Positions 35,201-42,844 of a stretch of 64,000 bases of DNA are shown one piece after another. The position numbers and the translations under genes are program-made. How positions within the stretch are numbered: position 1 is the first letter of the stretch; each line of letters opens with the position of its first letter. The notes beneath the pieces were generated by a model. The model did not search any database and was not told the origin of the DNA. It saw nothing but the letters and a program-made list of their open reading frames with translations. This DNA is from Pomphorhynchus laevis (lineage: Eukaryota; Acanthocephala; Palaeacanthocephala; Echinorhynchida; Pomphorhynchidae). The DNA lies in contig WNNJ02001570.1 in NCBI GenBank assembly GCA_012934845.2, forward strand, positions 124,001 to 188,000, in the 5' to 3' direction.

Positions 35201-38200
35201 CATCTACCGATCCCAAATGTTGCAGAAACGTCCGGTCCATTACCTCAAATAAGTGAGGACGAGGTGAAAGATGCATTAAAGCGTATGATGACTAGCAAAG
35301 CCACAGGTCCAGACGACATTGCGACTGAGCTCTGGAAAGCCAAAAGCTGGGACCCAATCCCCTGGCTAACCAGTTTCTTCAACAAGATTATTGATGAGTA
35401 TAGGATACCGAGCGACTGGCAGAGCAGCACCACGATACCAATATGGAAAAAGAAGGGGAACGCAGCGGACTGCTCAAGTCACCGTTCAATTCGACTGCTC
35501 TCGCAAACGATGAAAATATTTGAACGAATTCTAGATAAGCGTATCCGTGACATTGTTGATATCACCGTAAACCAAACAGGATTCGTAAAAAACTGTGGCA
35601 ACACTGACGCCATCCACACAGCACGACTGCTCCTAGAAAAACACTTGGAGAAAAATCAGCCGCTCCACGTTGTATTCTTGGATTTGGAAAAGGCTTTTGA
35701 TCGTGTACCACATGAATTAATATGGTATGCGCTGCGTCAGCATCAAGTCCCGGAACATCTAATCCGATGGGTGATGCTGCTCTACGAGAATACCGAAAGT
35801 CGGGTTCTAAGCGCAGCTGGAATGTCACAGCCATTTCAAATATCAGTGGGGGTCCATCAAGGAAGTGCTCTCTCACCGGCATTATTCAACACAGTTATGA
35901 GCGCTTTAACGCGTGATATCCAAAAGTCGATTCCATATACCATTCTTTACGCTGACGATGTCTGGTGGCGGACAACAAAAAGGACCTGGAGGAATCAACT
36001 ACTGTATGGAATAACCGACTCGCACAATACGGACAGCGACTTAATCTAGACAAGACCGAATACCTCACAACAGACCCACATGAAAGTGGCACCATCAATA
36101 TTAATGGCTTTGACCTGAGACGAACGGACCGGTTTAAGTACCTCGGAACCATACTCTCGGCAAGCGGCGACGTGACTTATGAAGTCAATGCACGAATAAG
36201 CTCAGCGTGGACAAAATGGCGAGCGACGACAGGTGTTTTATGTGACCGTCGCATCAAGGATCACCTGAAATCAAAGATCTACCGCTCAATCATTCGCCCT
36301 GTGGCTATGTACGGCACAGAGTGCTTGCCTATTACCAAGGCAGCGGAACGACGCTTTGCGGTCATGGACACGAAAATGCTGCGGTGGATAAGCGGAATTA
36401 CTCGGTATGACCACGTGAGAAATATAGACATCCTCCGAAGATAAGGCGTCGCCCCTATCGTAAATAAAATGCAAGGTCCAGACTCCGGTGGTATGGCCAC
36501 GTGTCGCGGAGTGAAAATTATTCCCTTGCAAAGACCGCCTTAAAGTATGAGATCATAGGCAAACGCCCGAGAGGTCTACCCAAGCACCGATGGTTAGATA
36601 GCCTTCACACAGATCTCAAGGCAGCTGGACTTCACCCAGACCAAGCCGAAAATATAGCGAAATGGAGGGCTAAATCTCACATAGCTGACCCTGCCTCAAA
36701 GCGGGACAAAGGCTGAAGAATAAGAAGATGATGATATGGGGACAACATATATCTGAACAAATACATGTTTTCTTACAAGAAATTATATTGGATTACTAAA
36801 TGATATGAATGCAGCAGATAACTGAACAAAAACAATCACAATTACAATGATGACAAGATGCAATTTAATAAATCAAAATGAAAACGATGGACAGTTGACA
36901 ACTTACAAAAGAAATTATCAAAGTCGGATGCCGTGCGCTCGGGTAGTTGCGGGGAATGGGCGAACCAAACGTCGACGTTTACTGCAGTGAACTAGTCTAT
37001 CCTCATCAGGTCATCAACTTTTGAATTAAGGTTAGACCTCGCACTATTCAGAAGTGGCTCGGGAAAGCGTCGACATACGAGTTTGGGGATACTCACAAAC
37101 CCCGGTTGACGTTAGCTACAGAAACGTTTTGCCTAGTAAATGAAACGGTTGACGTATTTTAGACTTGTAATGAGATAAAAATATGGGTTAACTGTTGCGT
37201 GTGCTTATACATCCATCATTATCTCAGAATACGCCGCTTTTGTAAACGAGCTTGATGATTTACTTGATAGTAAACCTGAGGGTGATGAGGGTCACGTTGC
37301 CAATGACTGTGTTACATAAAAGAGAGTATTTTTGAGGAACGGAACCCTCGATTGGAACGTGAATGATGTTGAAATCCATCGATGCAATTTTATCAGAATA
37401 CTCTTAGTTCCCGATTAATGATCGATTTCGTAATTGTATTATCTAATTTTCCACAATATGTCCTGGCTTATTATTATGTAGTTGGTCCTGCTGACATGTT
37501 GGGTCAATGTATAGAGGGTGGAATTTGATAACATTGCAGTTCCTCCTGATGACTTCTAATTCTTAGTCTGATACAACGTTTGTTTTTTATTAGTCAATTC
37601 ATAAAAATGACTTTTTAAATTTCAATTTTTTATTTTAACTTGATATAAATTATAGAAAATCTAAAAACAATTATTATTTTCAGTTTGCCTGAAATTAAAA
37701 AAATCTGGTACCTTGATGGACTAGGATAACTTGATTTGATTTTTCAATTTAAACTTTAAACTTTACACGAAAGTCAAAATTCCCTTAATCAGCACTTTAT
37801 CAATTCTAAATAAAATTTAAAATTAAACATTAAATTTCATACAAAACATAAAATTTCATACAAAACGGTACAACGTCTGTTATTTATTAGTCAATTCATA
37901 AAAATGACGTTTATTTTAAATTTAAATTTTTTATTTTAATTTGATTTAAATTATGGAAAATCTAAAAACAATTATTAATTTTATTATTTAATTAAATTTT
38001 GATTTAGCATTATGTTTTGTTTATTTTATAATTATATTTAATACGTAGACTCAGTTAGCTGATTTGATTCATTCCTATTAAAAATAATCTACTCCAAAAG
38101 AGCTTGACCTTGTGACATGGCGAGTATGCCTTGTCATTAAATAAGGGCTGCAAACTGGCTCGTCTTTGTCACTGGTATACCTGGACATCATTACTACTTG

Positions 38201-40706
38201 AGTTTGGCGAACTCTTGAGGTATCCCATCCTCAACCAAACATGAAGAGGAAAAAGTACGAAAATCGACTGAAACTGGAAATGGTTAATGTTTTAAAATAT
38301 AAATTAAATAAATAATTTTTTAAATAAATTATTAAAAGGAATTATTCTGATCCATTGTTTATTATTTATTATTCAATAAATAATAATTAGTTTATTTAAT
38401 AAACTAAGATTAATGATAAAGAAGGTGTATATCTTTATATGTGCATTAAATTAACATAAATAAAAACTACTTTTAATTTATATAGTAAAAATGACATATT
38501 TAAATTTACAATATATTTTTGCATGAGCATTCATGCATACCATATAATATAAAATATAATACATTAAATAATGAAATTTTAAGAATTGCAACAATATGTA
38601 ATGATATTGGCTTTCTTCAAAATCATTTAAATAATTTAATAGATGCATATTCTATTACTATAAAAATACCATCAAACAGAAAATAGTTAAATACATAAAT
38701 CAACACAATAATATTAAAAATAAATTTAAAAGCATTAGCGGAAAATTTTTATGGATGGATAATAAATAATATACTTTGCATTAGAATAAGATAATAATAG
38801 TCTACTTATTTTAAACTATAAAGCGTACTAATCGTACGTATTTATATTTTAAAAATTTATTCCTTTCTAGTGTTCTAAAAATTCTTTCGTAGAATTAATA
38901 CTAAAATAGTGTTTTATAAGAATATTAATTTCGATTACCCTACAATATTTCTTTAAAGTGTGTTTTAATTACTTCAAGTATTTTATTCATATAAACAGAA
39001 AGTGGTTTTAATGTACATTTAAACGCACTACATATGAACCTAGGTTTTATTGGATTTTTATGTAATTTTGGATTCCAATATAATATAGGTATAGTTTTAT
39101 TATCTAATTCAACCTTTATACCCTTTTTATCCATTATAGAACAGTGACTTGTAATAATTGTTTCTAAACTCAACTCACTACGTTCATATGTTGGATTTAC
39201 ATTTAAATCATTAGAATTAACCTCTTTCATTAGTATATCATAATAAAGATTTTTGCACATGAAGACAAAGTTATTACTAGCTTTATCAATAGTTGTTATT
39301 ATATAGTTATACTTTAATTAGTAAGTTCTTTATACATATCTTTATTAATTTTATCTTTCCTTTTATAATTGTTAGTTATTTTCATTTTATTTCAAATTTT
39401 AATTTCATATATAAGTTTTCCAAATATTTATCTGTAATGTATTTAAGCTTTTAATATTGTTGTATCGATCACTCATTAAAGACTTGCGAAGTACAGTTTA
39501 AATCGTTTTTATTAAAGCTTTCGACCAAACGGTCCTTGTCAACAGATAAAAAATCAAACAGAATTAAAATGACAGTATAGAGATACAAGCTTTTAATATT
39601 AATCAGTTATCACAGTATGCATTTCAGTCATTATATAACGAATTGTAAATTTTACAATTATTTTTCAATTAATTCTAGATTATGGGTACATATATGTTCA
39701 TTTATTTTATCAAAACTAAGACTTTTGCAATTGCATTCTGTTTCTGTAATGTTTCTAATATTGATTTTATACTTTTAATATTAATCAACTTACCAAAGTA
39801 AGTTGTTTCATGGATATCGTTCCGTGTTTTTAATTTATTTCCAGTATATTGCTTAATTTGGTGCTTAGTAAAGGGAATTAAGTAATAAATCAGATAAATG
39901 ATAGCTGATCAAATCAGATCAGCTATAGTCGATAGCTGATACGTATATACTAATATATCGTATATATTAGCTATATATGATATATACATAAAAATAATTA
40001 ATAATTAATAATCATGTTTTGTTTGACTAACAGCTCTTAAGTTAAATCAGATCAGATAACTGAGTCTACGTATTTTATACTAAAAATTAAAAATAAAGAT
40101 AAATTATAAATAATTAAATAAGATTGTATAACGATAAAATTTATTATTAAAATTTAAAATAAAAATCATTTTTATGAATTGACTAATAAATAACAGACGT
40201 TGTAGTAGAATAAGGATTAGATATCATCATCAGGAGTAACGGTTATTTCGGCCCCTAATCTTCGGCTCAACATAGCTGCGGGGCCAATAAAAGATTACGA
40301 GACATTACAAAAATGATATTCAATTCAAAGACTTTAAATAAAATGCAAATGAAAAATAAATTGAATGCAAAAGTGACTTATTGAATAAAAATGATGATGA
40401 TAATGAATTCGAATGTAACTAAAGGTTCTATCGTAATTATTTCAAAATTTTTAAATACGCTATTCGAGTAGCATCTGTGTCTTTACGATCAGTAATAAAT
40501 TTTAAAAAAGACTTAATATATTATTGACTATAAAGAAAATTAAAATACCTTTTCAGCATAATTCCATGTAAATCTATTTTATGATTTTTTAGTGCTCTCA
40601 CAGAAGGTAGAAAGGCGTTGCAATGTCGGCATTTTGTTAGGTGGAATAAAGACCTAGAGACGTGAATAAAATGATTTTTACAAAAGATACTATTACCAAA
40701 CACCTT
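20020..40706 (-). CDS. Spliced C2H2 zinc-finger gene, seven fingers over four exons
   Basis: Exons 40706-40549, 31527-31369, 28755-28577 and 20213-20020 join with matching phases (AG+A, AA+G, G+GT). They encode seven C2H2 units: CRHCNAF...HKIDLH; VCKLCNKSF...HRNIH; CSICTDARF...HNSYKH (one extra residue, last His in the next exon); CSICSRSF...HIDLIH; CKICALSF...HERIH; CPLCDRLF...HMNTG, whose second His is replaced (next candidate ligand is Cys); and CERCCLLF...HCLKVH. A TGEKPYKC linker is formed across the last junction. The product is probably a nuclear DNA- or RNA-binding regulator of unknown target. No N-terminal exon, ZAD or BTB domain is seen, so the 5' end is unresolved. Introns of about 9.0, 2.6 and 8.4 kb are filled with transposable elements. 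Confidence 0.85.
20690..20835 (-). repeat. Second dispersed repeat family, inverted copy
   Basis: On the minus strand it reads GTCGAAAATTTGTGTACAAT... TTCCTTTCGATG TTTAAACGCC ATGTACAATATAAG. The same block occurs on the plus strand at 27255, 27860, 28015 and 57645. Confidence 0.7.
20890..21285 (+). repeat. Pseudoknot repeat copy, well preserved
   Basis: Start motif AACTGAGTCTACG at about 20915. Core pairings are CTGCTATG 21152-21159 with CATAGCAG 21194-21201, and GGCCCC 21172-21177 with GGGGCC 21203-21208, followed by hairpin AAATACAT 21209-21216 / ATGTATTT 21224-21231. The right end abuts a Naiad-like element. Confidence 0.85.
21286..22683 (-). mobile_element. Naiad-like Penelope element: N-terminal GIY-YIG, CxC linker (RT missing)
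   Basis: On the minus strand, KCNRKNFMVCDV leads into NNCNCNTAGVVYLIQCTCG and LQYIGKTYQMLKTRFRQH, a GIY-YIG endonuclease. FWIKTLNSMYPLGLN follows, then a lysine-rich linker and CNCKSLSFDKINEHICTH...LIENCELRKLLSKGYKYRLN. Endonuclease before a CxC motif is the permuted order described for Naiad/Chlamys Penelope-like elements. The RT that should follow is not present; the copy ends at 21286. The reading frame changes once near 22240, and a 117-bp LINE tail interrupts the N-terminal part. Another, rearranged copy lies at 38940-39790. Confidence 0.75.
22460..22576 (+). mobile_element. 5'-truncated retroelement tail with 13-bp target duplication
   Basis: The insert is flanked by ATCACAAACCATA at 22447-22459 and 22577-22589. 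It contains GAGGCCCATTTGTGGGAACC and ends in an A-rich tail. A related GAGGCCTATTTGAGGGAACC lies at the 3' end of the CXC-RT element (about 62239), so it is probably a short 3' remnant of that family. It split the Naiad-like ORF. Confidence 0.75.
22690..22870. other. GC-richer segment of unknown origin
   Basis: The stretch with CATCTGACAGGGGGCTGCCC and GGCTGGAACAAGATCTATAA stands out in base composition and may be an exon or mobile-element fragment. A short open frame (LKAVAGWNKIYKDLPPS) is not recognised. Confidence 0.3.
22875..23490 (+). repeat. Pseudoknot repeat copy, longest single unit
   Basis: It runs from AACGTGATCACGTGAAG through GTTTCAGTATTTCTGACAG and the start motif (23108) to the core at 23350-23430, with both pairings and the trailing hairpin intact, ending at ATTCTAATACAAAGTATATT. 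Confidence 0.8.
23470..23680. repeat. AT-rich array of inverted TACAAAGTA/TACTTTGTA units
   Basis: TACAAAGTATA and TATACTTTGTA alternate several times and can form nested hairpins. It looks like an expansion of the 3' flank of the preceding repeat. Confidence 0.7.
23690..24730. other. AT-rich intron DNA, zinc-finger gene
   Basis: No gene. A degenerate fragment of the second dispersed repeat (GACTATTGCAATAGCC, CTCTCGATGTTTAGACGCC) lies at about 24150-24260. Confidence 0.5.
24737..24968. repeat. Long palindrome with hammerhead-like motif
   Basis: The arms from CATTTAAATTAGAAGAAAGATG inward are inverted copies meeting near 24857. Each outward-reading arm has GCTGAAGATGATGG (left arm GCTGAATATGATGCC) and GGCATCGAAATATTC, with a 6-bp GATGCC/GGCATC stem in the left arm. 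It is the same plan as 7011-7292 but a different sequence. Confidence 0.75.
25313..26603 (-). mobile_element. Mariner transposon with both terminal inverted repeats
   Basis: The 1291-bp element is bounded by TA dinucleotides (25311-25312, 26604-26605) and ends TACGAGGGTTGC...TATATTTCGGGATT, matching on both sides with about two differences. It lies in the last intron of the zinc-finger gene. Confidence 0.95.
25377..26440 (-). pseudogene. Mariner transposase, frame-broken
   Basis: The cut-and-paste transposase reads in order: N-terminal helix-turn-helix region (HFRAIIFYNFRRGLTQQQC, SVYRWYGEFN), REIETTLGISWTSIHSILH, first Asp in IVTGDESWIYAYDPES, second in LHHDNASSHTS and third in YSPDLSPNDFFLF. 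The last two are spaced D34D, the classic mariner signature. It ends GEYLEKQ. The coding sequence is split into about four frames by a stop and small frameshifts, so it should be inactive, but the ends and catalytic residues suggest recent decay. Confidence 0.9.
26605..27250. other. AT-rich intron DNA
   Basis: Mostly simple ATTTA/TTCAT-rich sequence. A piece of the second dispersed repeat (GCAATAGTCGACAATTTGTG) lies at about 26940. No gene. Confidence 0.5.
27255..27365 (+). repeat. Second dispersed repeat family copy
   Basis: GACTATTGTCGAAAATTTGTG, then CCTCTCGATGTTTAAACGCCC and AACAAT. Confidence 0.65.
27520..27850 (-). mobile_element. RT fragment of the CXC-RT family
   Basis: The minus strand encodes VLTVDAVNAFNTLD and FVLCNIWYTCPCLGQVLKNIYQ. 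These match LLIDAHNAFNTVN and ININQICPSLQFILKNYYL in the copy at 59035-62340. Frames are broken. Confidence 0.6.
27860..28110 (+). repeat. Two copies of the second dispersed repeat
   Basis: The block TCGATGTTTAAACGCC occurs at about 27932 and 28033, each followed by AACAAT/ACAAGAT...ACATC(A/G)AA and a TCATTGGGC/TCGTTGGAT segment. Confidence 0.65.
28577..28755 (-). CDS. Zinc-finger gene, exon with fingers 4-5
   Basis: It starts after AATTTTAG with G, completing Lys, then HTNWRPHQC. Finger 4 is CSICSRSF...HIDLIH and finger 5 CKICALSF...HERIH. It ends ACC G before donor GTACTG. Confidence 0.9.
29010..29480 (-). mobile_element. Nuclease C-terminus of second-lineage RT element
   Basis: The minus strand encodes KPYGVTFLPWEESRLLAWDFTC-like sequence in one frame (compare the RPDG...WD(A/H)TC nuclease motif). 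In another it encodes SDAEQRKHAKYMDLN, ESVAIESLGALGGES and LLQWISAAIQYGNAA, the typical end of this family. No RT is attached. Confidence 0.65.
29490..29995. other. AT-rich intron DNA
   Basis: No recognisable gene or repeat. Confidence 0.45.
30000..30165 (-). mobile_element. GIY-YIG endonuclease fragment of a canonical Penelope-like element
   Basis: The minus strand encodes CKDCQNVCLAQIGRPIKKRL and YQHKYVMEIFNKSSALVNHI, matching the C-terminal GIY-YIG domain of canonical Penelope-like elements (compare CNDCDKICIGQPGK and SSALVDHN at 55750). The GIY tyrosines are degraded. Confidence 0.65.
30170..31365. other. AT-rich intron DNA
   Basis: A 20-bp block AATACGCTGGAAAGTTTTTG appears twice (about 30157 and 30251). 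No exon or RNA gene recognised. Confidence 0.45.
31369..31527 (-). CDS. Zinc-finger gene, exon with fingers 2-3
   Basis: It starts after GCATTTAG with A TTA TAC GTA TGC (LYVC). Finger 2 is CKLCNKSF...HRNIH; linker TGDYPYKC; finger 3 CSICTDARFIAYAQLIRH. It ends TAC AA before donor GTATTT, so the final zinc ligand of finger 3 lies in the next exon. Confidence 0.88.
31530..32170. other. AT-rich intron DNA
   Basis: Nothing recognised. Confidence 0.45.
32590..32855 (-). mobile_element. LINE reverse-transcriptase fragment
   Basis: The minus strand encodes IINQLVLKVYTDIFKSGIIP and ECLKLTKVILDHKEG, the segment before the first RT block in Jockey/CR1-type LINEs (like FN.SL..GI.P..LK.AKVIPIHK). Damaged remains may run down to 32180. 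Confidence 0.55.
32860..34270. other. AT-rich intron DNA
   Basis: Open frames at 33523 and 33759 show no family signature; composition is as in the flanking intron. Confidence 0.45.
34275..34640 (+). repeat. Pseudoknot repeat copy plus second core
   Basis: Start motif CAGCTAACTAAGTCTACG at about 34286. A first core near 34490 has CCGCTGTGCT/AGCATAGCAG. A second core at 34580 has CTGCTATGTTA/TAACATAGCA. The inner pairing is not kept in either. Confidence 0.7.
34867..36740 (+). mobile_element. RTE-clade LINE, RT to C-terminus, frame-broken
   Basis: From 35141 a long open frame encodes an RTE-type RT: DEVKDALKRMMTSKATGPDD, ELWKAK, HRSIRLLSQTMKIFERILD, FLDLEKAFDRVPHELIWYAL, GVHQGSALSPALF and LYADDVWW. 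A frameshift near the YADD box moves to LNLDKTEYLTTD...FKYLGTILSASG, AMYGTECLP and KMLRWISG. A second shift gives RPRGLPKHRWLDSLHTDLKA at the end. The 3' end is followed by AAGAAGATGATGATATGG, a short-repeat tail typical of RTE. There are about three frame breaks; the 5' end and AP endonuclease are missing. Confidence 0.9.
36745..37500. other. GC-richer unassigned segment
   Basis: Between 36930 and 37380 the DNA is less AT-rich than its surroundings and is probably mobile-element debris. A minus-strand CCTGATGAGGATAGACTAG with CAGTAAACGTCGACGTTTGG resembles the hammerhead region of Penelope-like terminal repeats, but the GAAA is not intact. Confidence 0.35.
37505..38075 (-). repeat. Two inverted partial pseudoknot repeat copies
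   Basis: A core remnant (GCAGTTCCTCCTGATGACTTC on the plus strand) lies at about 37540. A second left half runs 37860-38075, ending with the start motif ACGTAGACTCAGTTAGCTGA. Confidence 0.7.
38080..38935. other. Unassigned DNA
   Basis: A moderately complex stretch at 38100-38280 is not recognised; the rest is AT-rich. The motif ATACTTTGCATTAGAATAAGATA near 38770 is the 3' flank of the pseudoknot repeat, inverted. Confidence 0.4.
38940..39790 (-). mobile_element. Naiad-like Penelope element, rearranged RT and CxC fragments
   Basis: 38940-39300 encodes on the minus strand DKASNNFVFMCKNLYYDIL and TIPILYWNPKLHKNPIKPRF, the fingers region of a Penelope-type RT (LYW.PKLHK.P). 39480-39560 is terminal-repeat-like, with GGACCGTTTGGTCGAAAGC. 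39650-39790 repeats the CxC-domain DNA also found at 21415-21545. The order is scrambled relative to an intact element, as is common for Penelope insertions. Confidence 0.7.
40050..40290 (+). repeat. Pseudoknot repeat copy
   Basis: Start motif AGATAACTGAGTCTACG at 40060. The core at 40225-40285 keeps GGCCCC/GGGGCC but has lost the left arm of the outer stem. Confidence 0.7.
40549..40706 (-). CDS. Zinc-finger gene, first recognised exon (finger 1)
   Basis: It encodes KCRHCNAFLPSVRALKNH and KIDLHGIMLKR, ending AG before donor GTATTT; the next exon supplies A. The start is uncertain: acceptors at GAATAG (exon from 40706) or CTCTAG (exon from 40653) are both in frame. No ATG precedes in frame, so an upstream exon must exist. 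Confidence 0.75.
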
Positions 40707-40796
40707 CTATTCTTCATTTCGAATCGTTAATTCATCTAGCACAATAAATTGAGAAATAAGTTGACTAAGCTGTTAGGAACAAAATTCATTTTAAAA

Positions 40797-40950
40797 ATCC
40801 AATTATAAACAATTTAAAGTCAAAAACTAGATTTAGTTTTAACAAGATGTAATGAAAAACCAACTAGTTTGTACAACTCAATAAAAGATTACAATTATAA
40901 ACAATTTAAAGTCAAAAACTAGATTTAGTTTTAACAAGATGTAATGAAAA
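40797..40950. repeat. Direct repeat of about 60 bp
   Basis: The block from CAATTATAAACAATTTAAAG to AAGATGTAATGAAAAA occurs twice, about 93 bases apart, just past the LIM gene stop codon. Confidence 0.85.
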
Positions 40951-40974
40951 AAATCAAATACAAAAACTACTGAA

Positions 40975-41664
40975 TTACAGCTGCTTGCTTGCCTTCATTT
41001 CCTCCTCGGCCTGTTTGCGGTTTCTGTCGTGTGGTAGAAGTTTATCGTCGAAGCAACCTTTGCAGTATAATTCTCCATCCTGATCTTTATATGTACCCAA
41101 AGTCAACGTTGTATTGCAAGTTTTACATCTAAAGCACTTTTCGTGCCATTGCGAACTGCACGCACCAATTCTTTCCGCAGCATACACTGTGGTTCCACAT
41201 CGTGAGCACTTTTCAATTGCTCCACCAAATTTCGGTCCCATTGTTTCTCGTTCATGCTCAGGAAAATACTCAACATTGTTGATATCGATCTTCGCAGTTG
41301 TCGTACGCGGCTGTTCAATGATCACGATCGTTTGGATAAGTTGCTGGGGCATTATTTGTATGTTAGAAATCAGGCTGGCCTGGATTATTGGCAGTGTATC
41401 GGGAATTTGGTGCACTATCTCAGTCATGCATGACACGGGAATTATTTCGTCGTACTCATTCATTGGGGTATGGTTCTTGTTGTTATCTTTGCAAACCGGT
41501 AGTCCCATCACATCACGAGTTCGGCTCGAAGCACAAGAGTCTGGCTCGAAGAGGCGTTTCCTGGGTTCACATGTTTCCTGGTGTCCACCATCAAATGTCG
41601 ATATTGGGATCTGGTCAAGATAATGTCGATATTGGGATCTACAAGCTCTAGTTAAAATATGCAT
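40975..41664 (-). CDS. Single LIM-domain protein (CRIP/CSRP-like)
   Basis: The 229-residue frame has one perfect LIM domain at residues 153-204: C153-x2-C156-x17-H174-x2-C177-x2-C180-x2-C183-x17-C201-x2-C204, two zinc fingers for protein-protein contact. The flanks GPKFGG and VYAAE are as in CRP/muscle-LIM proteins. A charged tail RNRKQAEEEMKASKQL ends it. The first 140 residues resemble nothing I know; Met142 (MGPKFGG) would give an 88-residue CRIP-sized protein and may be the true start, or an exon may begin there. No intron interrupts the frame, so a retrocopy is possible. It lies about 270 bp upstream of the zinc-finger exon on the same strand. An in-phase splice from GTAATT at 40978 to the CTCTAG acceptor at 40654 would fuse LIM to the fingers; this is speculative. 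Confidence 0.75.
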   Translation of the reverse strand: MHILTRACRSQYRHYLDQIPISTFDGGHQETCEPRKRLFEPDSCASSRTRDVMGLPVCKDNNKNHTPMNEYDEIIPVSCMTEIVHQIPDTLPIIQASLISNIQIMPQQLIQTIVIIEQPRTTTAKIDINNVEYFPEHERETMGPKFGGAIEKCSRCGTTVYAAERIGACSSQWHEKCFRCKTCNTTLTLGTYKDQDGELYCKGCFDDKLLPHDRNRKQAEEEMKASKQL

Positions 41665-41691
41665 CAGCTCATCATCTAAAATGGCTGATTT

Positions 41692-41713
41692 GGGTGTTCG
41701 ATAAAGAACACCC
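41692..41713. repeat. Small hairpin upstream of the LIM frame
   Basis: GGGTGTTC and GAACACCC pair around GATAAA, 28 bp upstream of the first Met of the LIM frame. It could be a regulatory element or chance. Confidence 0.4.
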
Positions 41714-41806
41714 GATAAAACCAGGAGGCTATATATAACAAGATCAACAATTAAGCAGTCATATTTTCTTTCTCAGAAAGAAATTCTATTTCCAAAAGAA
41801 AGATTA

Positions 41807-42085
41807 ATGATTAAAGATTTACTGGTGAGTTTGTTGAAGGATTTAATGAAGGATTTAATCGAGGATAAACTGAATTTACTTGAGAATTAACTGGAGTATA
41901 TCCTCAAAGATTTACTTGAGTATTTGCTGAAGAATTTACTGGAGGACATACTTAAGGATTTACTGGACGATTAACTGAGGGATTTACTGGAGGATTTACT
42001 GTAGGATTTACTGGATGATTTATTTGAGGATTTACTGGAGGATTAACTGGAAGAATCGCTGAAGGATTTACAGCAATGTAAATCC
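41807..42085. repeat. Minisatellite, 12-bp unit
   Basis: About 20 imperfect copies of GGATTTACTGGA (variants GGATTAACTGGA, TGATTTATTTGA). The array is most regular at 41970-42075. Confidence 0.9.
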
Positions 42086-42163
42086 TATGTCAGTTTCGTT
42101 TCGCTTTAAAATCGGCACGAAGAGTTTTGTAGGCATCACATTCTACTGGTGACAGATAAGGAA

Positions 42164-42740
42164 TTATATAGACTCTGGAAAAGGTAGGTGAATTTCGTAG
42201 CTTACTACAATAGAAAAGTGCTTAACTTGGTATATATACGTCAGTTGAAACAAGCAAACATAGAGGAATATTGGTTTGTTTAGCTGAAAATCGTCTAGTA
42301 GAAGATACCGACATGCTGATAGATTTACCCCAATCTCATAGAAAATGTTTTTGACGACGTCTTGATCATTCGATGAAACAGGTAACCCTCTAATGATTAC
42401 GTTACACGAACGGTTTGACTGCCTAACACACTCTTGCAAGAATTTAAGCGGTTTCAGATTCTTGTTAAAATGATTGGACGCGAAAACAGATCTTACAACC
42501 TCCTGGCGAACCACACCTGCAAAAGTACGCGATCTAGTTAAACTGGATTCTCCACCATCAGATGAGGTTCTTTTCAAAAACTTATTCTTCAAGTTTCCAA
42601 GCTCTGTCGTCTACTCAGCGATTTCGATTCGTGAGTGCTCAACTTCTTAAATTGATGATAAGCGTTTTGCTAAACAATATCTACAATGGAACTCCAGCAT
42701 GAAAGAAATCTCTATCCACGCTACGAGTAGTTTTCACATA
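42164..42740 (-). mobile_element. LINE ORF1-like fragment
   Basis: The minus strand encodes SSLTRSRTFAGVVRQEVVRS and CNVIIRGLPVSSNDQDVVKN followed by IFYEIGVNLSACR, the RRM-like core seen in ORF1 proteins of Jockey/I/CR1-type LINEs. It abuts the truncated 3' side of the next LINE, so two elements have been joined. Confidence 0.6.
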
Positions 42741-42844
42741 GTCTCAGAATGCAACCAGGACTTAAGCATTTGATAACAAGGGTTACGAAATCAGCCGTAT
42801 CTAACTCGCTTGTAGCAAATATACTAAGATCAGTTTGATACAAA

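Noticed and set aside
35562-35882. Minus-strand open frame opposite the RTE RT
   Set aside because: Antisense shadow of the reverse transcriptase frame.
36955-37020. Minus-strand CCTGATGAGGATAG as a hammerhead
   Set aside because: The required GAAA is GTAAA and stem II does not form cleanly; kept only as a remark on the unassigned segment.
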